The notes: generated by a model not told the origin, from the sequence alone. Positions 16,161-25,477 are shown, numbered from the stretch's first letter. The stretch is DNA of 43,325 nt from Faecalicatena fissicatena (GCA_001028025.1 LDAQ01000081.1:1-43325); one strand, 5' to 3'. Made by a program: numbers and translations.

Positions 16161-16780
16161 AGATTAAGATATGTGGTTTGAGCAGGACAGAGGACATTGA
16201 AGCGGTGAACGAAGTGCAGCCGGATTATATCGGGTTCGTGTTCGCACAGGGTAGTAAAAGATATGTGACACCCCGGCAGGCTGCCGTACTGAAGAGCCGG
16301 CTATCGCCGGGGATTACGGCGGTGGGAGTGTTTGTGGATGACTCACTGGAACGGATCCTGCAGTTGGTATATCAGCAGGTGATAGATGTTGTCCAGCTCC
16401 ATGGAAATGAAAATGTGGAATTTGCCAAAGAGCTGAAGTGCCGCTTTGACGTGCCGGTCGTGAAGGCGGTCTCTATGACGAAGGATACCTTTAAGGAAGA
16501 GCTCAGGCTATGGGAGCACAGCTGTGCGGATTATCTGCTGCTCGACAGCGGCGGAGGCGGAACCGGCACACGATTTGATTACGGGAGAATCACAAACCCT
16601 GCCAGACCCTTTTTCCTGGCCGGGGGACTGACCCCGGAAAATGTGGCGGAAGCGGCCCGGCAGGTGCAGCCTTATGCGGTAGATATAAGCAGTGGTGTGG
16701 AGACAGACGGGAAAAAAGACAGAGATAAAATAAAAGAAGCGGTCAGGAGGATTCGAGATGTCGAAAGGAAGATACGGTGA
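16157..16780 (+). CDS. trpF: Phosphoribosylanthranilate isomerase
   Basis: A 207-residue TIM-barrel isomerase between TrpD and TrpC in the pathway. The start MKIKICGLSRTEDIEAV carries the catalytic Cys (KICGL), and the catalytic Asp is in DYLLLDSGGGGTGTRFD. Product phosphate-binding sequence FFLAGGLTPENV and VDISSGVET are present. The ATG at 16157 follows GGGGAGG and overlaps the trpC stop by four bases; an earlier in-frame ATG at 16106 lies in trpC and repeat R1 and is not used. Its 3' end overlaps trpB by 23 bases. Confidence 0.96.
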   Translation: MKIKICGLSRTEDIEAVNEVQPDYIGFVFAQGSKRYVTPRQAAVLKSRLSPGITAVGVFVDDSLERILQLVYQQVIDVVQLHGNENVEFAKELKCRFDVPVVKAVSMTKDTFKEELRLWEHSCADYLLLDSGGGGTGTRFDYGRITNPARPFFLAGGLTPENVAEAARQVQPYAVDISSGVETDGKKDRDKIKEAVRRIRDVERKIR

Positions 16781-17942
16781 ATTCGGAGGTCAGTATATCT
16801 CCGAAACATTAATGAATGAGTTGATTCAGCTGGAGGAACAGTACGAATACTATAAAAAGGATGCAGAATTCCAACGGGAACTGAAGCAGCTGTTAAATGA
16901 ATACGCGGGGCGCCCGTCCCTTCTATATTATGCAGGGAAGATGACGGAGGAGCTTGGCGGAGCCAAAATCTATCTGAAGAGAGAAGATCTGAACCATACA
17001 GGTTCACACAAGATTAATAATGTGCTGGGGCAGGTTCTGCTTGCGAAAAAGATGGGAAAGACCAGGGTAATCGCGGAAACCGGGGCAGGACAGCATGGCG
17101 TGGCAACAGCGACGGCTGCGGCCCTTCTCGGAATGGAATGCGAAGTCTTTATGGGAAAGGAAGATACCGACAGGCAGGCACTGAATGTATATAGAATGGA
17201 GCTGTTGGGTGCAAAAGTTCATGCGGTAACGACCGGTACACAGACACTGAAAGACGCGGTGAATGCAACCATGCGGGAATGGTCGAACAGGGTATCGGAC
17301 ACCCATTATGTACTGGGCTCCGTTATGGGGCCGCATCCGTTTCCCATGATCGTGCGGGACTTCCAGAGCGTTATCAGTCAGGAGGCGCGGCAGCAGATTC
17401 TGGAAGCCGAGGGAAAACTGCCATCTGCAGTGCTGGCCTGCGTGGGCGGCGGAAGCAATGCCATGGGCATGTTTTACCATTTTATTGAGGATGAAAATGT
17501 AAGACTGATCGGCTGCGAGGCGGCAGGAAGAGGAATTGACACAGACCAGCATGCAGCAACCATGGCCAAAGGAACCCTGGGAGTCTTTCACGGCATGAAA
17601 TCATATTTCTGCCAGGATGCATATGGGCAGATTGCACCGGTATATTCCATTTCTGCAGGTCTGGATTATCCCGGAATCGGACCGGAACATGCATATTTAC
17701 GGGATTCGGGCCGCGCGGAGTATGAGCCGGTAACAGACGATGAGGCGGTAGAAGCGTTTGAGTATCTGGCAAGAACAGAGGGGATTATCTGTGCCATAGA
17801 GAGTGCACATGCCGTAGCCCATGCCAGAAAAATTGCACCGAAGATGGGGAAAGACGAGAATATTATCATCTGCCTGTCCGGAAGAGGTGATAAAGATGTA
17901 GCGGCCATTGCAAGATATAAGGGGGTAGATATTCATGAGTAA
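16758..17942 (+). CDS. trpB: Tryptophan synthase beta chain
   Basis: A 394-residue PLP enzyme that joins indole and serine. It begins GRYGEFGGQYISETL. The Schiff-base lysine is in NHTGSHKINN, the phosphate loop is CVGGGSNAMGMF, and the C-terminal CLSGRGDKD closes the PLP site. This is the canonical TrpB1 type that pairs with TrpA, as expected from the adjacent trpA. The start lies within trpF (23-base overlap) and the end overlaps trpA by eight bases, indicating tight coupling of the subunits. Confidence 0.97.
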   Translation: MSKGRYGEFGGQYISETLMNELIQLEEQYEYYKKDAEFQRELKQLLNEYAGRPSLLYYAGKMTEELGGAKIYLKREDLNHTGSHKINNVLGQVLLAKKMGKTRVIAETGAGQHGVATATAAALLGMECEVFMGKEDTDRQALNVYRMELLGAKVHAVTTGTQTLKDAVNATMREWSNRVSDTHYVLGSVMGPHPFPMIVRDFQSVISQEARQQILEAEGKLPSAVLACVGGGSNAMGMFYHFIEDENVRLIGCEAAGRGIDTDQHAATMAKGTLGVFHGMKSYFCQDAYGQIAPVYSISAGLDYPGIGPEHAYLRDSGRAEYEPVTDDEAVEAFEYLARTEGIICAIESAHAVAHARKIAPKMGKDENIIICLSGRGDKDVAAIARYKGVDIHE

Positions 17943-18711
17943 AATAGCAGATGCATTTGCAAAGGGAAAGGCATTTATTGCATTCTTAACGGCAGGAGAT
18001 CCTTCCGGGGAGAAAACAGCAGAATATATTCTGGCAATGGAGGAAGCCGGGGCGGATCTGGTAGAGATCGGGATTCCATTTTCCGATCCGACCGCTGAGG
18101 GCGTTGTAATTCAGGAGGCCAATATCAGAGCGCTGAATGGTAAGATGACGACAGACGGTGTGTTTGATATAGTAAAAGCAGTAAGAGAAAAAAGCCAGAT
18201 ACCACTGGTTTTCATGACCTACCTGAATCCGGTATTTCACTATGGATACGAAGCATTTTTCCGGAAATGTGAGACACTGGGGGTAGATGGAATTATAATC
18301 CCGGATCTGCCCTATGAGGAAAAAGAAGAAATGTCAGATATTGCAGAAAAGCATGGTGTAGATATCATCTCCATGATCGCGCCGACATCCAGACAGCGCA
18401 TCCAGACGATTGCAAAAGACGCGAAAGGTTTTCTGTACGTTGTATCCTCCATGGGAGTAACAGGAGTGAGAAATAACATCGAGACAGACATTGTGTCTAT
18501 GATCTCTTCTATCCGGGAGGTAACCGATACTCCGGCGGCCGTAGGTTTCGGAATCAGCACACCAAAGCAGGCCGGGGCGATGGCAGAGGTATCAGACGGT
18601 GCGATTGTGGGAAGCGCCATTGTAAAGATAATTGAAACGTACGGTGACGATGCGGCCGAAGACCTAAAAACGTATGTCACTGAGATGAAGAATGCAGTAC
18701 ACAGCTGCTGA
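17935..18711 (+). CDS. trpA: Tryptophan synthase alpha chain
   Basis: A 258-residue TIM barrel that cleaves indole-3-glycerol phosphate to indole for TrpB. The catalytic Glu is in LVEIGIPF and the catalytic Asp in FSDPTAEG. The usual FSDPxADGPxIQ is changed here to AEGVVIQ, while both catalytic residues stay. VGFGISTPKQAGAM and GAIVGSAIV form the phosphate site. It is the last gene of the trp operon, with a possible terminator just beyond and a convergent phosphatase gene. Confidence 0.96.
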   Translation: MSKIADAFAKGKAFIAFLTAGDPSGEKTAEYILAMEEAGADLVEIGIPFSDPTAEGVVIQEANIRALNGKMTTDGVFDIVKAVREKSQIPLVFMTYLNPVFHYGYEAFFRKCETLGVDGIIIPDLPYEEKEEMSDIAEKHGVDIISMIAPTSRQRIQTIAKDAKGFLYVVSSMGVTGVRNNIETDIVSMISSIREVTDTPAAVGFGISTPKQAGAMAEVSDGAIVGSAIVKIIETYGDDAAEDLKTYVTEMKNAVHSC

Positions 18712-18721
18712 GCACTGCATT

Positions 18722-18756
18722 CCAAAGCACTCGATGCTCTTTGGGTCTCTATTTTT
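18722..18756 (+). terminator. Possible terminator after trpA
   Basis: A short hairpin, CCAAAG (18722-18727) with CTTTGG (18739-18744), possibly extended inward, is followed by GTCTCTATTTTTAT. The U-run starts several bases after the stem, so it is a weak candidate. It also covers the stop of the convergent phosphatase gene. Confidence 0.4.
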
Positions 18757-19378
18757 ATAGAAGAAACAGTTCCATAAGTTCACTGATCCGGGAGATTCTT
18801 ACTTCCGCGCCGGGAACATTGCCGAAGCCGTATTCCGCGAAAATAAAAGGGATACCGGCTTCCTGGCAGGCATCGTAATCACCCTGAGTGTCTCCCACAT
18901 AGACCACATCTTCCAGCCGTCTGCGCTCCATCAGGGTCCGGATCGTCTGTCCCTTAGAGGTCAGGGTATCACCAAAGCAGAGATGGTCCTGTACAGCAGC
19001 TTCGAGTCCTGTTGTCTTTAAAAAGACTTCAATATAACCGCACTGGCAGTTGCTGACAATGAAAAGCCGGGTGCTCTGGGAAAGCTTCTGCAGGGTTTCC
19101 CGGACACCTTCGTATAAGATACCGGGTTTCGTCTCGAGAAGCCGGTTTTCATATTCAAAGCAGATCTCTCCCAGTTTTTGCTGTTCTTCCTTAGATAAGG
19201 AAGGAAAAACTGCATCATATATTTCATCCATCGGTTTTCCGAAAAGATTCTTCAGCATCAGGGCATCTATTCTGACATCCAGGTCAGAATGTTCGGCAAT
19301 GGCCTGATTCCAGGACTCTGCAACTGAATTGGTTGAGTTCCATAAAGTTCCGTCTACATCAAAAATAATTCCATCCAT
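18755..19378 (-). CDS. HAD-superfamily hydrolase, phosphoglycolate-phosphatase-like
   Basis: A 207-residue HAD phosphatase. Motif I is DVDGT with nucleophile Asp7 and acid Asp9, motif II is LFIVSNCQ, motif III is probably the lysine in LTSKGQTIRTL, and motif IV is VVYVGDTQGDYDAC. A helical cap domain lies between motifs I and II, as in the PGP/Gph/PhnX-like subfamily. Start ATG at 19378 has an AAGGAG site. It is transcribed towards trpA. Substrate is unknown; phosphoglycolate, sugar phosphates and pyrophosphate are all possible for the family. Confidence 0.85.
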   Translation of the reverse strand: MDGIIFDVDGTLWNSTNSVAESWNQAIAEHSDLDVRIDALMLKNLFGKPMDEIYDAVFPSLSKEEQQKLGEICFEYENRLLETKPGILYEGVRETLQKLSQSTRLFIVSNCQCGYIEVFLKTTGLEAAVQDHLCFGDTLTSKGQTIRTLMERRRLEDVVYVGDTQGDYDACQEAGIPFIFAEYGFGNVPGAEVRISRISELMELFLL

Positions 19379-19415
19379 TTTCTGTACTCCTTACATCGCA
19401 AACAATCAATAGTCG

Positions 19416-19589
19416 TTTTTATGATGTTACTGTGCGCACCCTCTGGGTGTGCACAGTAACGGCATCTGCCCATTTAAAGTCGTCTTCGGCGAGGGGCAGA
19501 TGCCCCGAGACCGTCACCTTATTGGCTCCGATGCCGTGCAGCGGAGTGCACGGCACGGTCTGAACAGTATCTTTATGATATCATAAAAA
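19416..19589. repeat. Three-hairpin element with inverted terminal ends
   Basis: The gap 19379-19748 has no gene but holds a compact structure. TTTTTATGAT (19416-19425) and ATCATAAAAA (19580-19589) are inverted ends. Between them are three consecutive hairpins: a 15-bp stem (19426-19440 with 19446-19460, one G-U), an 11-bp stem GGCATCTGCCC (19461-19471 with 19494-19504) capped by a small UUCG-containing hairpin, and a stem AGACCGT (19508-19514 with 19555-19561) enclosing GCCGTGCA/TGCACGGC. The right end also forms a perfect palindrome at 19572-19587. A cloverleaf-like RNA or a MITE are both possible. Confidence 0.7.
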
Positions 19590-19610
19590 TAGCCTTTTAA
19601 AAAGAAAGAT

Positions 19611-19638
19611 TTTAGTGTATACTCTAATATGATATAAT
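19611..19638 (+). promoter_or_regulatory. polA: Possible polA promoter
   Basis: A consensus TATAAT (19633-19638) lies 111 bases before the polA start, with only a weak -35 candidate, TTTAGT at 19611-19616, 16 bp upstream. The leader that follows contains short hairpins (CCTA...TAGG, CCGT...ACGG) but no riboswitch I recognise. Confidence 0.45.
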
Positions 19639-19748
19639 TTATGGCAAAACCTATACCTGTAGGGATGGCGCCGTTTGATGCAAAATACGGCCTGATTTCT
19701 GCGGTTTAAGAGTCTATGCAATATCAACCAGGATGTGGAGAATAAATC

Positions 19749-22364
19749 ATGAATAAAAAAATCGTATTAATAGATGGCCACAGTATTTTAAACAGGGCGT
19801 TCTATGGAGTACCGGATCTGACGAATTCAGAGGGGCTTCATACGAACGCTATTTATGGGTTTTTAAACATTATGTTTAAAATTCTGGATGAAGAAAAGCC
19901 AGAATATCTGACCGTAACATTTGATGTGCATGCACCAACGTTCCGGCATGAGATGTATGCGGATTATAAGGGAACCAGAAAGCCGATGGCAGAAGAACTG
20001 AGGCAGCAGGTACCGGTGATTAAGGAAGTTCTGCAGGCCATGAACATCGAGATTATTGAGCAGGCAGGCCTGGAGGCGGATGACCTGCTGGGAACAATTT
20101 CACATATCTGTGAAGAAAAAGGGATGGATGTTGCCATCATATCCGGAGACAGGGATACACTGCAGCTTGCTACGGAACACGTTAAAATACGCATTCCCAA
20201 GACAAAACAGGGCCGGACGGAAGTAGAGGATTATTACGCAGCAGACGTAAAAGAAAAGTACGGAGTTACCCCCACGGAATTTATTGACGTCAAAGCGCTG
20301 ATGGGTGATGCTTCGGATAACATCCCGGGAGTTCCGGGGGTGGGAGAGAAAACTGCCACCAAGATTATCGTAGAGTATGGGACCATAGAGAATGCCTATG
20401 CTCATGCAGAGGAGATCAAGCCCCCGCGGGCCAGCAAGAACCTGCAGGAGTACTGGGATCAGGCGTGTATGAGTAAGACGCTTGCCACCATCGATACCCA
20501 TGCGGATATTGCATTTAATCTGGAAGCGGCGGAACATGGGAATCCTTATACAAAGGAAGCACATGATTACTTCCAGAGGCTGCAGTTTAAAAACCTGCTG
20601 AGCCGGTTTGATGTAGAGACCTCTGCCAATAAAGTGGAATCCCATTTTAAGGAAATTACAGATAAAAAGGAAGCAGAAAAAATATTAAAAGAGGCATCCC
20701 AGGCAGAATGTGTAGGAGCCGTTATCACAGAAGATGCAGGAAATGTGCTGCCTCTGTTTGCGCATCCGTCAGGATACGGAAGAGTGAGCATTGCATATGG
20801 ACCGGAGCAGATCTATTCCATTCTCTGCGATACCGATATGGATATAGAATATCTCTTTGGAAAATTAACGGAAATAGCAGGAAGCGTAAAGACATTTGCC
20901 ATGTTCGACCTGAAAAAATACCTGCCCCATGTGAAGGCACCGGATCAGGAGAAGTGCTTTGACGTGACAGTAGCCGCCTATCTCCTGAACCCTCTGAAAA
21001 ATAATTATGACTATGAGGACGTGGCCAGGGAACAGCTGGGGCTGATGATTGATGAAAAAGCAGATGTCATGACCAAAGCCTGTTATGAAGCATACACTGC
21101 ATTCGCAGCAGTAAAACCTCTGAGAGATAAGATGCAGGCAGAAGGAATGTACCATCTGTTTACAGATATAGAGATGCCGCTTGTTTTTACCCTGTTCGAT
21201 ATGGAGCAGGCAGGAATTCAGGTGGAGGCGGAAGCATTAAAGTTTTATGGAGAACAGCTGGGCGGAAGGATCGTAGAACTGGAGAAGGAAATCTATGAGA
21301 TGGCAGGGGAGACCTTCAACATCAACTCTCCGAAACAGCTGGGAGTCGTCCTGTTTGACCATATGCAGCTTCCAAATGGCAAAAAGACGAAGACTGGATA
21401 TTCAACGGCCGCCGATGTGCTGGACAAGCTGGCACCGGATTATCCGGTAGTGGAGAAGATTCTGGAGTACAGGCAGCTGACCAAGCTGAAGTCTACCTAT
21501 GCGGACGGGCTTGCCGTCTACATTGGGGCAGACGGAAGGATCCACGGAAAGTTCAATCAGACGATCACGGCGACCGGCCGGATCAGCAGCACAGAGCCGA
21601 ACCTTCAGAACATACCTGTGAGGATGGAACTGGGACGGCTGATCAGAAAAGTATTTGTGCCAAAAGAAGGCTATGTCTTTATTGATGCGGATTACTCACA
21701 GATTGAGCTGAGGATACTGGCGCACTGCTCCGGGGATGAACAGCTCATTCAGGCATATAAAGATGCGAGGGACATCCACCGGATGACGGCATCACAGGTA
21801 TTCCACACCCCGTTCGAGGAAGTAACGGAACTGCAGCGGCGCAATGCAAAAGCAGTCAACTTTGGGATCGTATACGGGATCAGCTCTTTCGGGCTAAGCC
21901 AGGATTTGAGCATCACAAGGAAAGAAGCGGCACAGTATATTGAAAATTATTTCGAGACTTATCCGGGAATCAAGCGTTTTCTGGATGATACGGTGGCTCA
22001 TGCAAAGGAAGAAGGATATGTAGTGACGCTTTTCGGACGAAGAAGGCCGGTGCCCGAACTGAAATCCAGTAACTTTATGCAGCGGAACTTTGGGGAGAGG
22101 GTGGCAATGAATGCTCCGATCCAGGGATCTGCCGCAGATATCATGAAGATTGCAATGATCGGTGTAAACCGGGAGCTGAAGGAAAAAGGACTCCGGTCCA
22201 GGATGATCCTGCAGGTGCACGATGAGCTGCTGATAGAGGCACATCGGGAGGAAATCGGGGAAGTGCAGGAGATACTGAAGCGGCAGATGGAGCAGGCAGC
22301 GGATCTGGATGTTCCTTTGATTGTAGACATGCATACAGGCGAAAACTGGTACGAGGCTAAATAG
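19749..22364 (+). CDS. polA: DNA polymerase I
   Basis: An 871-residue family A polymerase for Okazaki fragment processing and repair. The N-terminal 5' nuclease (about 1-290) shows IDGHSILNRAFYG, YKGTRKPMAEELRQQ, and LMGDASDNIPGVPGVGEKTA. The middle domain (about 300-470) lacks the DxE of an active proofreading site: the aligned segment reads GAVITEDAG, so 3'-5' exonuclease activity is probably lost, as in Bacillus PolA. The polymerase domain has motif A DADYSQIELRILAHC (from Asp646), motif B RRNAKAVNFGIVYG, and motif C QVHDELL (His824-Asp825). It heads a group with coaE and a WalJ-like gene. Confidence 0.97.
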   Translation: MNKKIVLIDGHSILNRAFYGVPDLTNSEGLHTNAIYGFLNIMFKILDEEKPEYLTVTFDVHAPTFRHEMYADYKGTRKPMAEELRQQVPVIKEVLQAMNIEIIEQAGLEADDLLGTISHICEEKGMDVAIISGDRDTLQLATEHVKIRIPKTKQGRTEVEDYYAADVKEKYGVTPTEFIDVKALMGDASDNIPGVPGVGEKTATKIIVEYGTIENAYAHAEEIKPPRASKNLQEYWDQACMSKTLATIDTHADIAFNLEAAEHGNPYTKEAHDYFQRLQFKNLLSRFDVETSANKVESHFKEITDKKEAEKILKEASQAECVGAVITEDAGNVLPLFAHPSGYGRVSIAYGPEQIYSILCDTDMDIEYLFGKLTEIAGSVKTFAMFDLKKYLPHVKAPDQEKCFDVTVAAYLLNPLKNNYDYEDVAREQLGLMIDEKADVMTKACYEAYTAFAAVKPLRDKMQAEGMYHLFTDIEMPLVFTLFDMEQAGIQVEAEALKFYGEQLGGRIVELEKEIYEMAGETFNINSPKQLGVVLFDHMQLPNGKKTKTGYSTAADVLDKLAPDYPVVEKILEYRQLTKLKSTYADGLAVYIGADGRIHGKFNQTITATGRISSTEPNLQNIPVRMELGRLIRKVFVPKEGYVFIDADYSQIELRILAHCSGDEQLIQAYKDARDIHRMTASQVFHTPFEEVTELQRRNAKAVNFGIVYGISSFGLSQDLSITRKEAAQYIENYFETYPGIKRFLDDTVAHAKEEGYVVTLFGRRRPVPELKSSNFMQRNFGERVAMNAPIQGSAADIMKIAMIGVNRELKEKGLRSRMILQVHDELLIEAHREEIGEVQEILKRQMEQAADLDVPLIVDMHTGENWYEAK

Positions 22365-22390
22365 GGCCCGCACAAGAAGAGGAACGAATC

Positions 22391-22972
22391 ATGAAAGTAC
22401 TGGGAATTACAGGCGGTGTAGGTTCTGGAAAAAGTAAGGTCCTGCGTTTCCTTGAGGAAGAGTATGGTGCGGTAGTCTGCCAGCTGGATGAGGTGGCAAA
22501 AGAGCTTCAGAAAAATGGCGGAAGCTGCTATAAGAAGATTGTAGAACTGTTCGGTACAGATGTTGTGGGGCCGGATGGTGAGCTGGACCGTGGCCATCTG
22601 GCTGCCCTGATTTTTCAGGACGAAAAAAAGCGGAAGCAGATCAATGAGATCGTCCACCCGGAAGTGAAAAAATGGGTGAAACAAGATATAGAAGAGATGA
22701 AAAGCCGGAAAGTGCCGCTGTATGTAATAGAAGCGGCACTTCTGCCGGAGGCGGGATATGAGGATATATGCGGGGAAATGTGGTATATTTATGCCGCAGC
22801 AAGCGTTAGAAGAGAACGTCTGAAGCGTTCCAGAGGGTACTCCGATGAGAAGATTACCCGGATGATGGAAGCCCAGTCCCCGGAACGGGTATTTCGAAGC
22901 GCATGCCAGGCTGTGATAGACAACAGCGGGACATTTGACAATACAAAGAAGCAAATAGGAGAACGATTATGA
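22391..22972 (+). CDS. coaE: Dephospho-CoA kinase
   Basis: A 193-residue kinase for the last step of coenzyme A synthesis, phosphorylating the 3'-hydroxyl of dephospho-CoA. The P-loop GGVGSGKSKVLRFL is at about residues 8-21, and LDEVAKELQ and HPEVKKWV are the usual CoaE segments; a lid-type RRERLKRSRGYSDEKI follows. Length is normal. The gene starts 26 bases after polA, a frequent polA-coaE pairing, and overlaps the next start by four bases. Confidence 0.95.
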   Translation: MKVLGITGGVGSGKSKVLRFLEEEYGAVVCQLDEVAKELQKNGGSCYKKIVELFGTDVVGPDGELDRGHLAALIFQDEKKRKQINEIVHPEVKKWVKQDIEEMKSRKVPLYVIEAALLPEAGYEDICGEMWYIYAAASVRRERLKRSRGYSDEKITRMMEAQSPERVFRSACQAVIDNSGTFDNTKKQIGERL

Positions 22973-23766
22973 GGTTATGCAGCATTGCCAGCGGCAGCAG
23001 CGGCAACTGTATCTATGTGGGAAGCGATCATACGCACCTGCTTGTAGATACAGGAATCAGCAAGAAAAAGATTGATGCAGGGCTTAAGGAGCTGGAAATC
23101 AAAGGAGAGGAACTGGACGGGATTCTGATCACCCATGAGCATTCAGACCACATCCAGGGGCTGGGAGTTTTCAGCCGGAAATATGAGGTGCCCATTTATG
23201 CAACACCGGGCACGATAGAGGGAATAGAAAATTATGCCCCGCTGGGAAAGATGCCGGAAGGACTTCTGCATCCGATACATACAGACGAAAGCTTTATGCT
23301 GGGGGACATTATGATTGATCCGTTCCGGATCTCACACGATGCCAGGGAGCCGTCAGGATACCGGATGAATTGCGGCGGCAAAGCGGTGGCAGTGGCTACG
23401 GATCTGGGAATCTATGATGATTACACGGTAGAGAAACTGAAAGATCTGGATGCGGTGCTTCTGGAGGCGAATCACGACATACATATGCTGGAAGTAGGTT
23501 CCTATCCTTATTATCTGAAGCGGAGGGTAATGGGAGATAAGGGACATTTATCCAACGAATTGTCAGGACGGCTTCTATGTGATATACTACATGATAATTT
23601 GAAACACATTCTGCTGGGACATCTCAGCAAGGAAAACAACTATGCAAAGCTGGCATATGAGACGGTGAAGCTGGAGGTTACCTTAAGCGACTGTGCTTAT
23701 AAGGGTGAGGAACTCAATATGGCTGTTGCAAAAAGAGATATGATATCAGAGATCATTACAGTTTAG
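22969..23766 (+). CDS. Metallo-beta-lactamase-fold hydrolase, WalJ/YycJ-like
   Basis: A 265-residue MBL-fold protein. It begins MRLCSIASGSSGNCIYV, typical of the YycJ/WalJ branch. The two-metal motif THEHSDHIQGL is at about residues 57-67; later ligands are visible in ISHDAREPSG, VATDLG, EANHD and GHLSKEN. YycJ-like proteins are 5'-phosphate-dependent exonuclease candidates implicated in DNA repair or cell division. Here it sits directly after polA-coaE rather than with the WalRK genes, which favours a DNA-maintenance role. Confidence 0.88.
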   Translation: MRLCSIASGSSGNCIYVGSDHTHLLVDTGISKKKIDAGLKELEIKGEELDGILITHEHSDHIQGLGVFSRKYEVPIYATPGTIEGIENYAPLGKMPEGLLHPIHTDESFMLGDIMIDPFRISHDAREPSGYRMNCGGKAVAVATDLGIYDDYTVEKLKDLDAVLLEANHDIHMLEVGSYPYYLKRRVMGDKGHLSNELSGRLLCDILHDNLKHILLGHLSKENNYAKLAYETVKLEVTLSDCAYKGEELNMAVAKRDMISEIITV

Positions 23767-23786
23767 ACAATCAGGAGGATGAGAAG

Positions 23787-24059
23787 ATGAAAAAATGTAT
23801 CGTAACAGTGCTGGGACAGGACACTGTAGGAATTATTGCAAAGGTTTGTACATATCTGGCGGAGAATAAGATTAATATCCTGGATATTTCACAGACAATT
23901 ATCCAGGGATATTTTAATATGATGATGATCGTGGATGTGAGCAGTCTGGAAAAAGACTTTAAGCTGGTCTGCGATGAACTGGATAAACTGGGAGAAGAGA
24001 TCGGAGTGAATATCCGCTGCCAGAGAGAAGAGATTTTTGAGAAAATGCACAGGCTGTAA
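23787..24059 (+). CDS. ACT domain protein (UPF0237 family)
   Basis: A 90-residue single ACT domain, which folds as a small ligand-binding or dimerising module. Sequence VTVLGQDTVGIIAKVCTYLA and the following NILDISQTI match UPF0237/ACR-type domains; aspartate and glycine at the DxVGI turn form the usual amino-acid pocket. It follows an AGGAGG site and precedes the PFL-family gene by 37 bases, an arrangement found widely in Firmicutes, so the two probably work together. Ligand and function are unknown. Confidence 0.92.
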   Translation: MKKCIVTVLGQDTVGIIAKVCTYLAENKINILDISQTIIQGYFNMMMIVDVSSLEKDFKLVCDELDKLGEEIGVNIRCQREEIFEKMHRL

Positions 24060-24096
24060 GAGAGAAGCGTGAGGATAGAAGGCGAGGATAAGTACT

Positions 24097-25461
24097 ATGA
24101 TTAATATGTATGAAGTATCAGAAACCAATAAAATGATTGAGCATGAGAATCTGGATGTCCGTACAATCACGCTGGGAATCAGCCTGCTGGACTGTATTGA
24201 TTCAAATCTGGAGGAGCTGAACCGCAAGATTTACGACAAGATTACAACAGTCGCGGCCAGGCTGGTTTCTACAGGAAGTGATATTGAAAAAGAATTCGGG
24301 ATACCGATTGTAAATAAACGGATTTCGATTACGCCGATTGCCCTGGTAGGAGGGGCCGCATGCAAATCCCCGGAGGATTTCGTGACGATTGCCAGGACTC
24401 TGGACAGAGCGGCAAAAGAGGTTGGCGTGAATTTTATCGGCGGATATTCAGCCCTTGTATCAAAAGCAATGACTAAGAGTGATGAGAATCTGATCCGTTC
24501 GATTCCACAGGCTCTGGCAGAGACAGAGAGAATCTGCAGTTCTGTCAATGTGGGCTCTACAAAGACTGGAATCAACATGGATGCCGTGCGTCTGTGCGGT
24601 GAGATTGTCAAGGCAACTGCCGAGGCAACAAAAGACAATGATTCCCTGGGCTGTGCAAAGCTTGTTATCTTCTGCAATGCGCCGGATGATAACCCGTTTA
24701 TGGCGGGCGCATTCCTGGGAGTGACTGAAGCGGATGCAGTGATCAATGTAGGAGTCAGCGGACCCGGAGTGGTAAAAAAGGCCCTGGAAAAAGTGCGCGG
24801 TAAGGGGTTTGAGGAACTTTGTGAGACCATCAAGAAGACGGCATTTAAGGTTACCCGTGTGGGACAGCTTGTTGCCGGAGAGGCTTCTAAAAGGCTGGGT
24901 GTTCCGTTCGGTATCGTGGATCTGTCACTGGCGCCGACACCGGCCGTGGGAGACAGCGTGGCAGAGATTCTGGAAGAAATCGGTCTGGAGCGTGTAGGAG
25001 CCCCGGGGACAACGGCAGCTCTGGCATTGCTCAATGACCAGGTGAAAAAGGGCGGTGTCATGGCCTCCTCTTATGTGGGCGGCTTGAGCGGCGCATTTAT
25101 TCCGGTCAGCGAAGACCAGGGAATGATAGATGCTGTAATCGCAGGATCCCTGACACTCGAAAAACTGGAGGCAATGACCTGTGTATGTTCCGTAGGCCTG
25201 GATATGATCGCAATTCCAGGGAAGACCAGCGCCAGCACCATTTCCGGAATTATCGCCGACGAGATGGCAATCGGTATGGTTAATCAGAAGACAACAGCAG
25301 TGCGTCTCATTCCGGTTATCGGCAAAGACGTGGGAGAAACAGCGGAATTCGGCGGCCTGCTCGGTTATGCACCGATTATGCCGGTCAACGAGTTTGGATG
25401 CGAGGCATTCGTTGGGCGTAAAGGAAGAATCCCGGCTCCAATCCACAGTTTCAAAAACTAA
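24097..25461 (+). CDS. PFL family protein (UPF0210/DUF711)
   Basis: A 454-residue conserved protein of the UPF0210 (DUF711) family, named for distant similarity to pyruvate formate-lyase. Recognisable stretches are VRTITLGISLLDCID, LVGGAACKSPEDFVTIA, LVIFCNAPDDNPFMAGAF, and VDLSLAPTPAVGDSVAEI. No glycyl radical motif is evident at the C-terminus. No activity is established for the family to my knowledge. Conserved linkage to the ACT gene suggests amino acid-responsive control of its activity. Confidence 0.92.
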   Translation: MINMYEVSETNKMIEHENLDVRTITLGISLLDCIDSNLEELNRKIYDKITTVAARLVSTGSDIEKEFGIPIVNKRISITPIALVGGAACKSPEDFVTIARTLDRAAKEVGVNFIGGYSALVSKAMTKSDENLIRSIPQALAETERICSSVNVGSTKTGINMDAVRLCGEIVKATAEATKDNDSLGCAKLVIFCNAPDDNPFMAGAFLGVTEADAVINVGVSGPGVVKKALEKVRGKGFEELCETIKKTAFKVTRVGQLVAGEASKRLGVPFGIVDLSLAPTPAVGDSVAEILEEIGLERVGAPGTTAALALLNDQVKKGGVMASSYVGGLSGAFIPVSEDQGMIDAVIAGSLTLEKLEAMTCVCSVGLDMIAIPGKTSASTISGIIADEMAIGMVNQKTTAVRLIPVIGKDVGETAEFGGLLGYAPIMPVNEFGCEAFVGRKGRIPAPIHSFKN

Positions 25462-25477
25462 AACAGGGGAAATGTTT

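Noticed and set aside
19639..19748. Riboswitch in the polA leader
   Set aside because: Only short stems are visible and the sequence matches no riboswitch core that I know.
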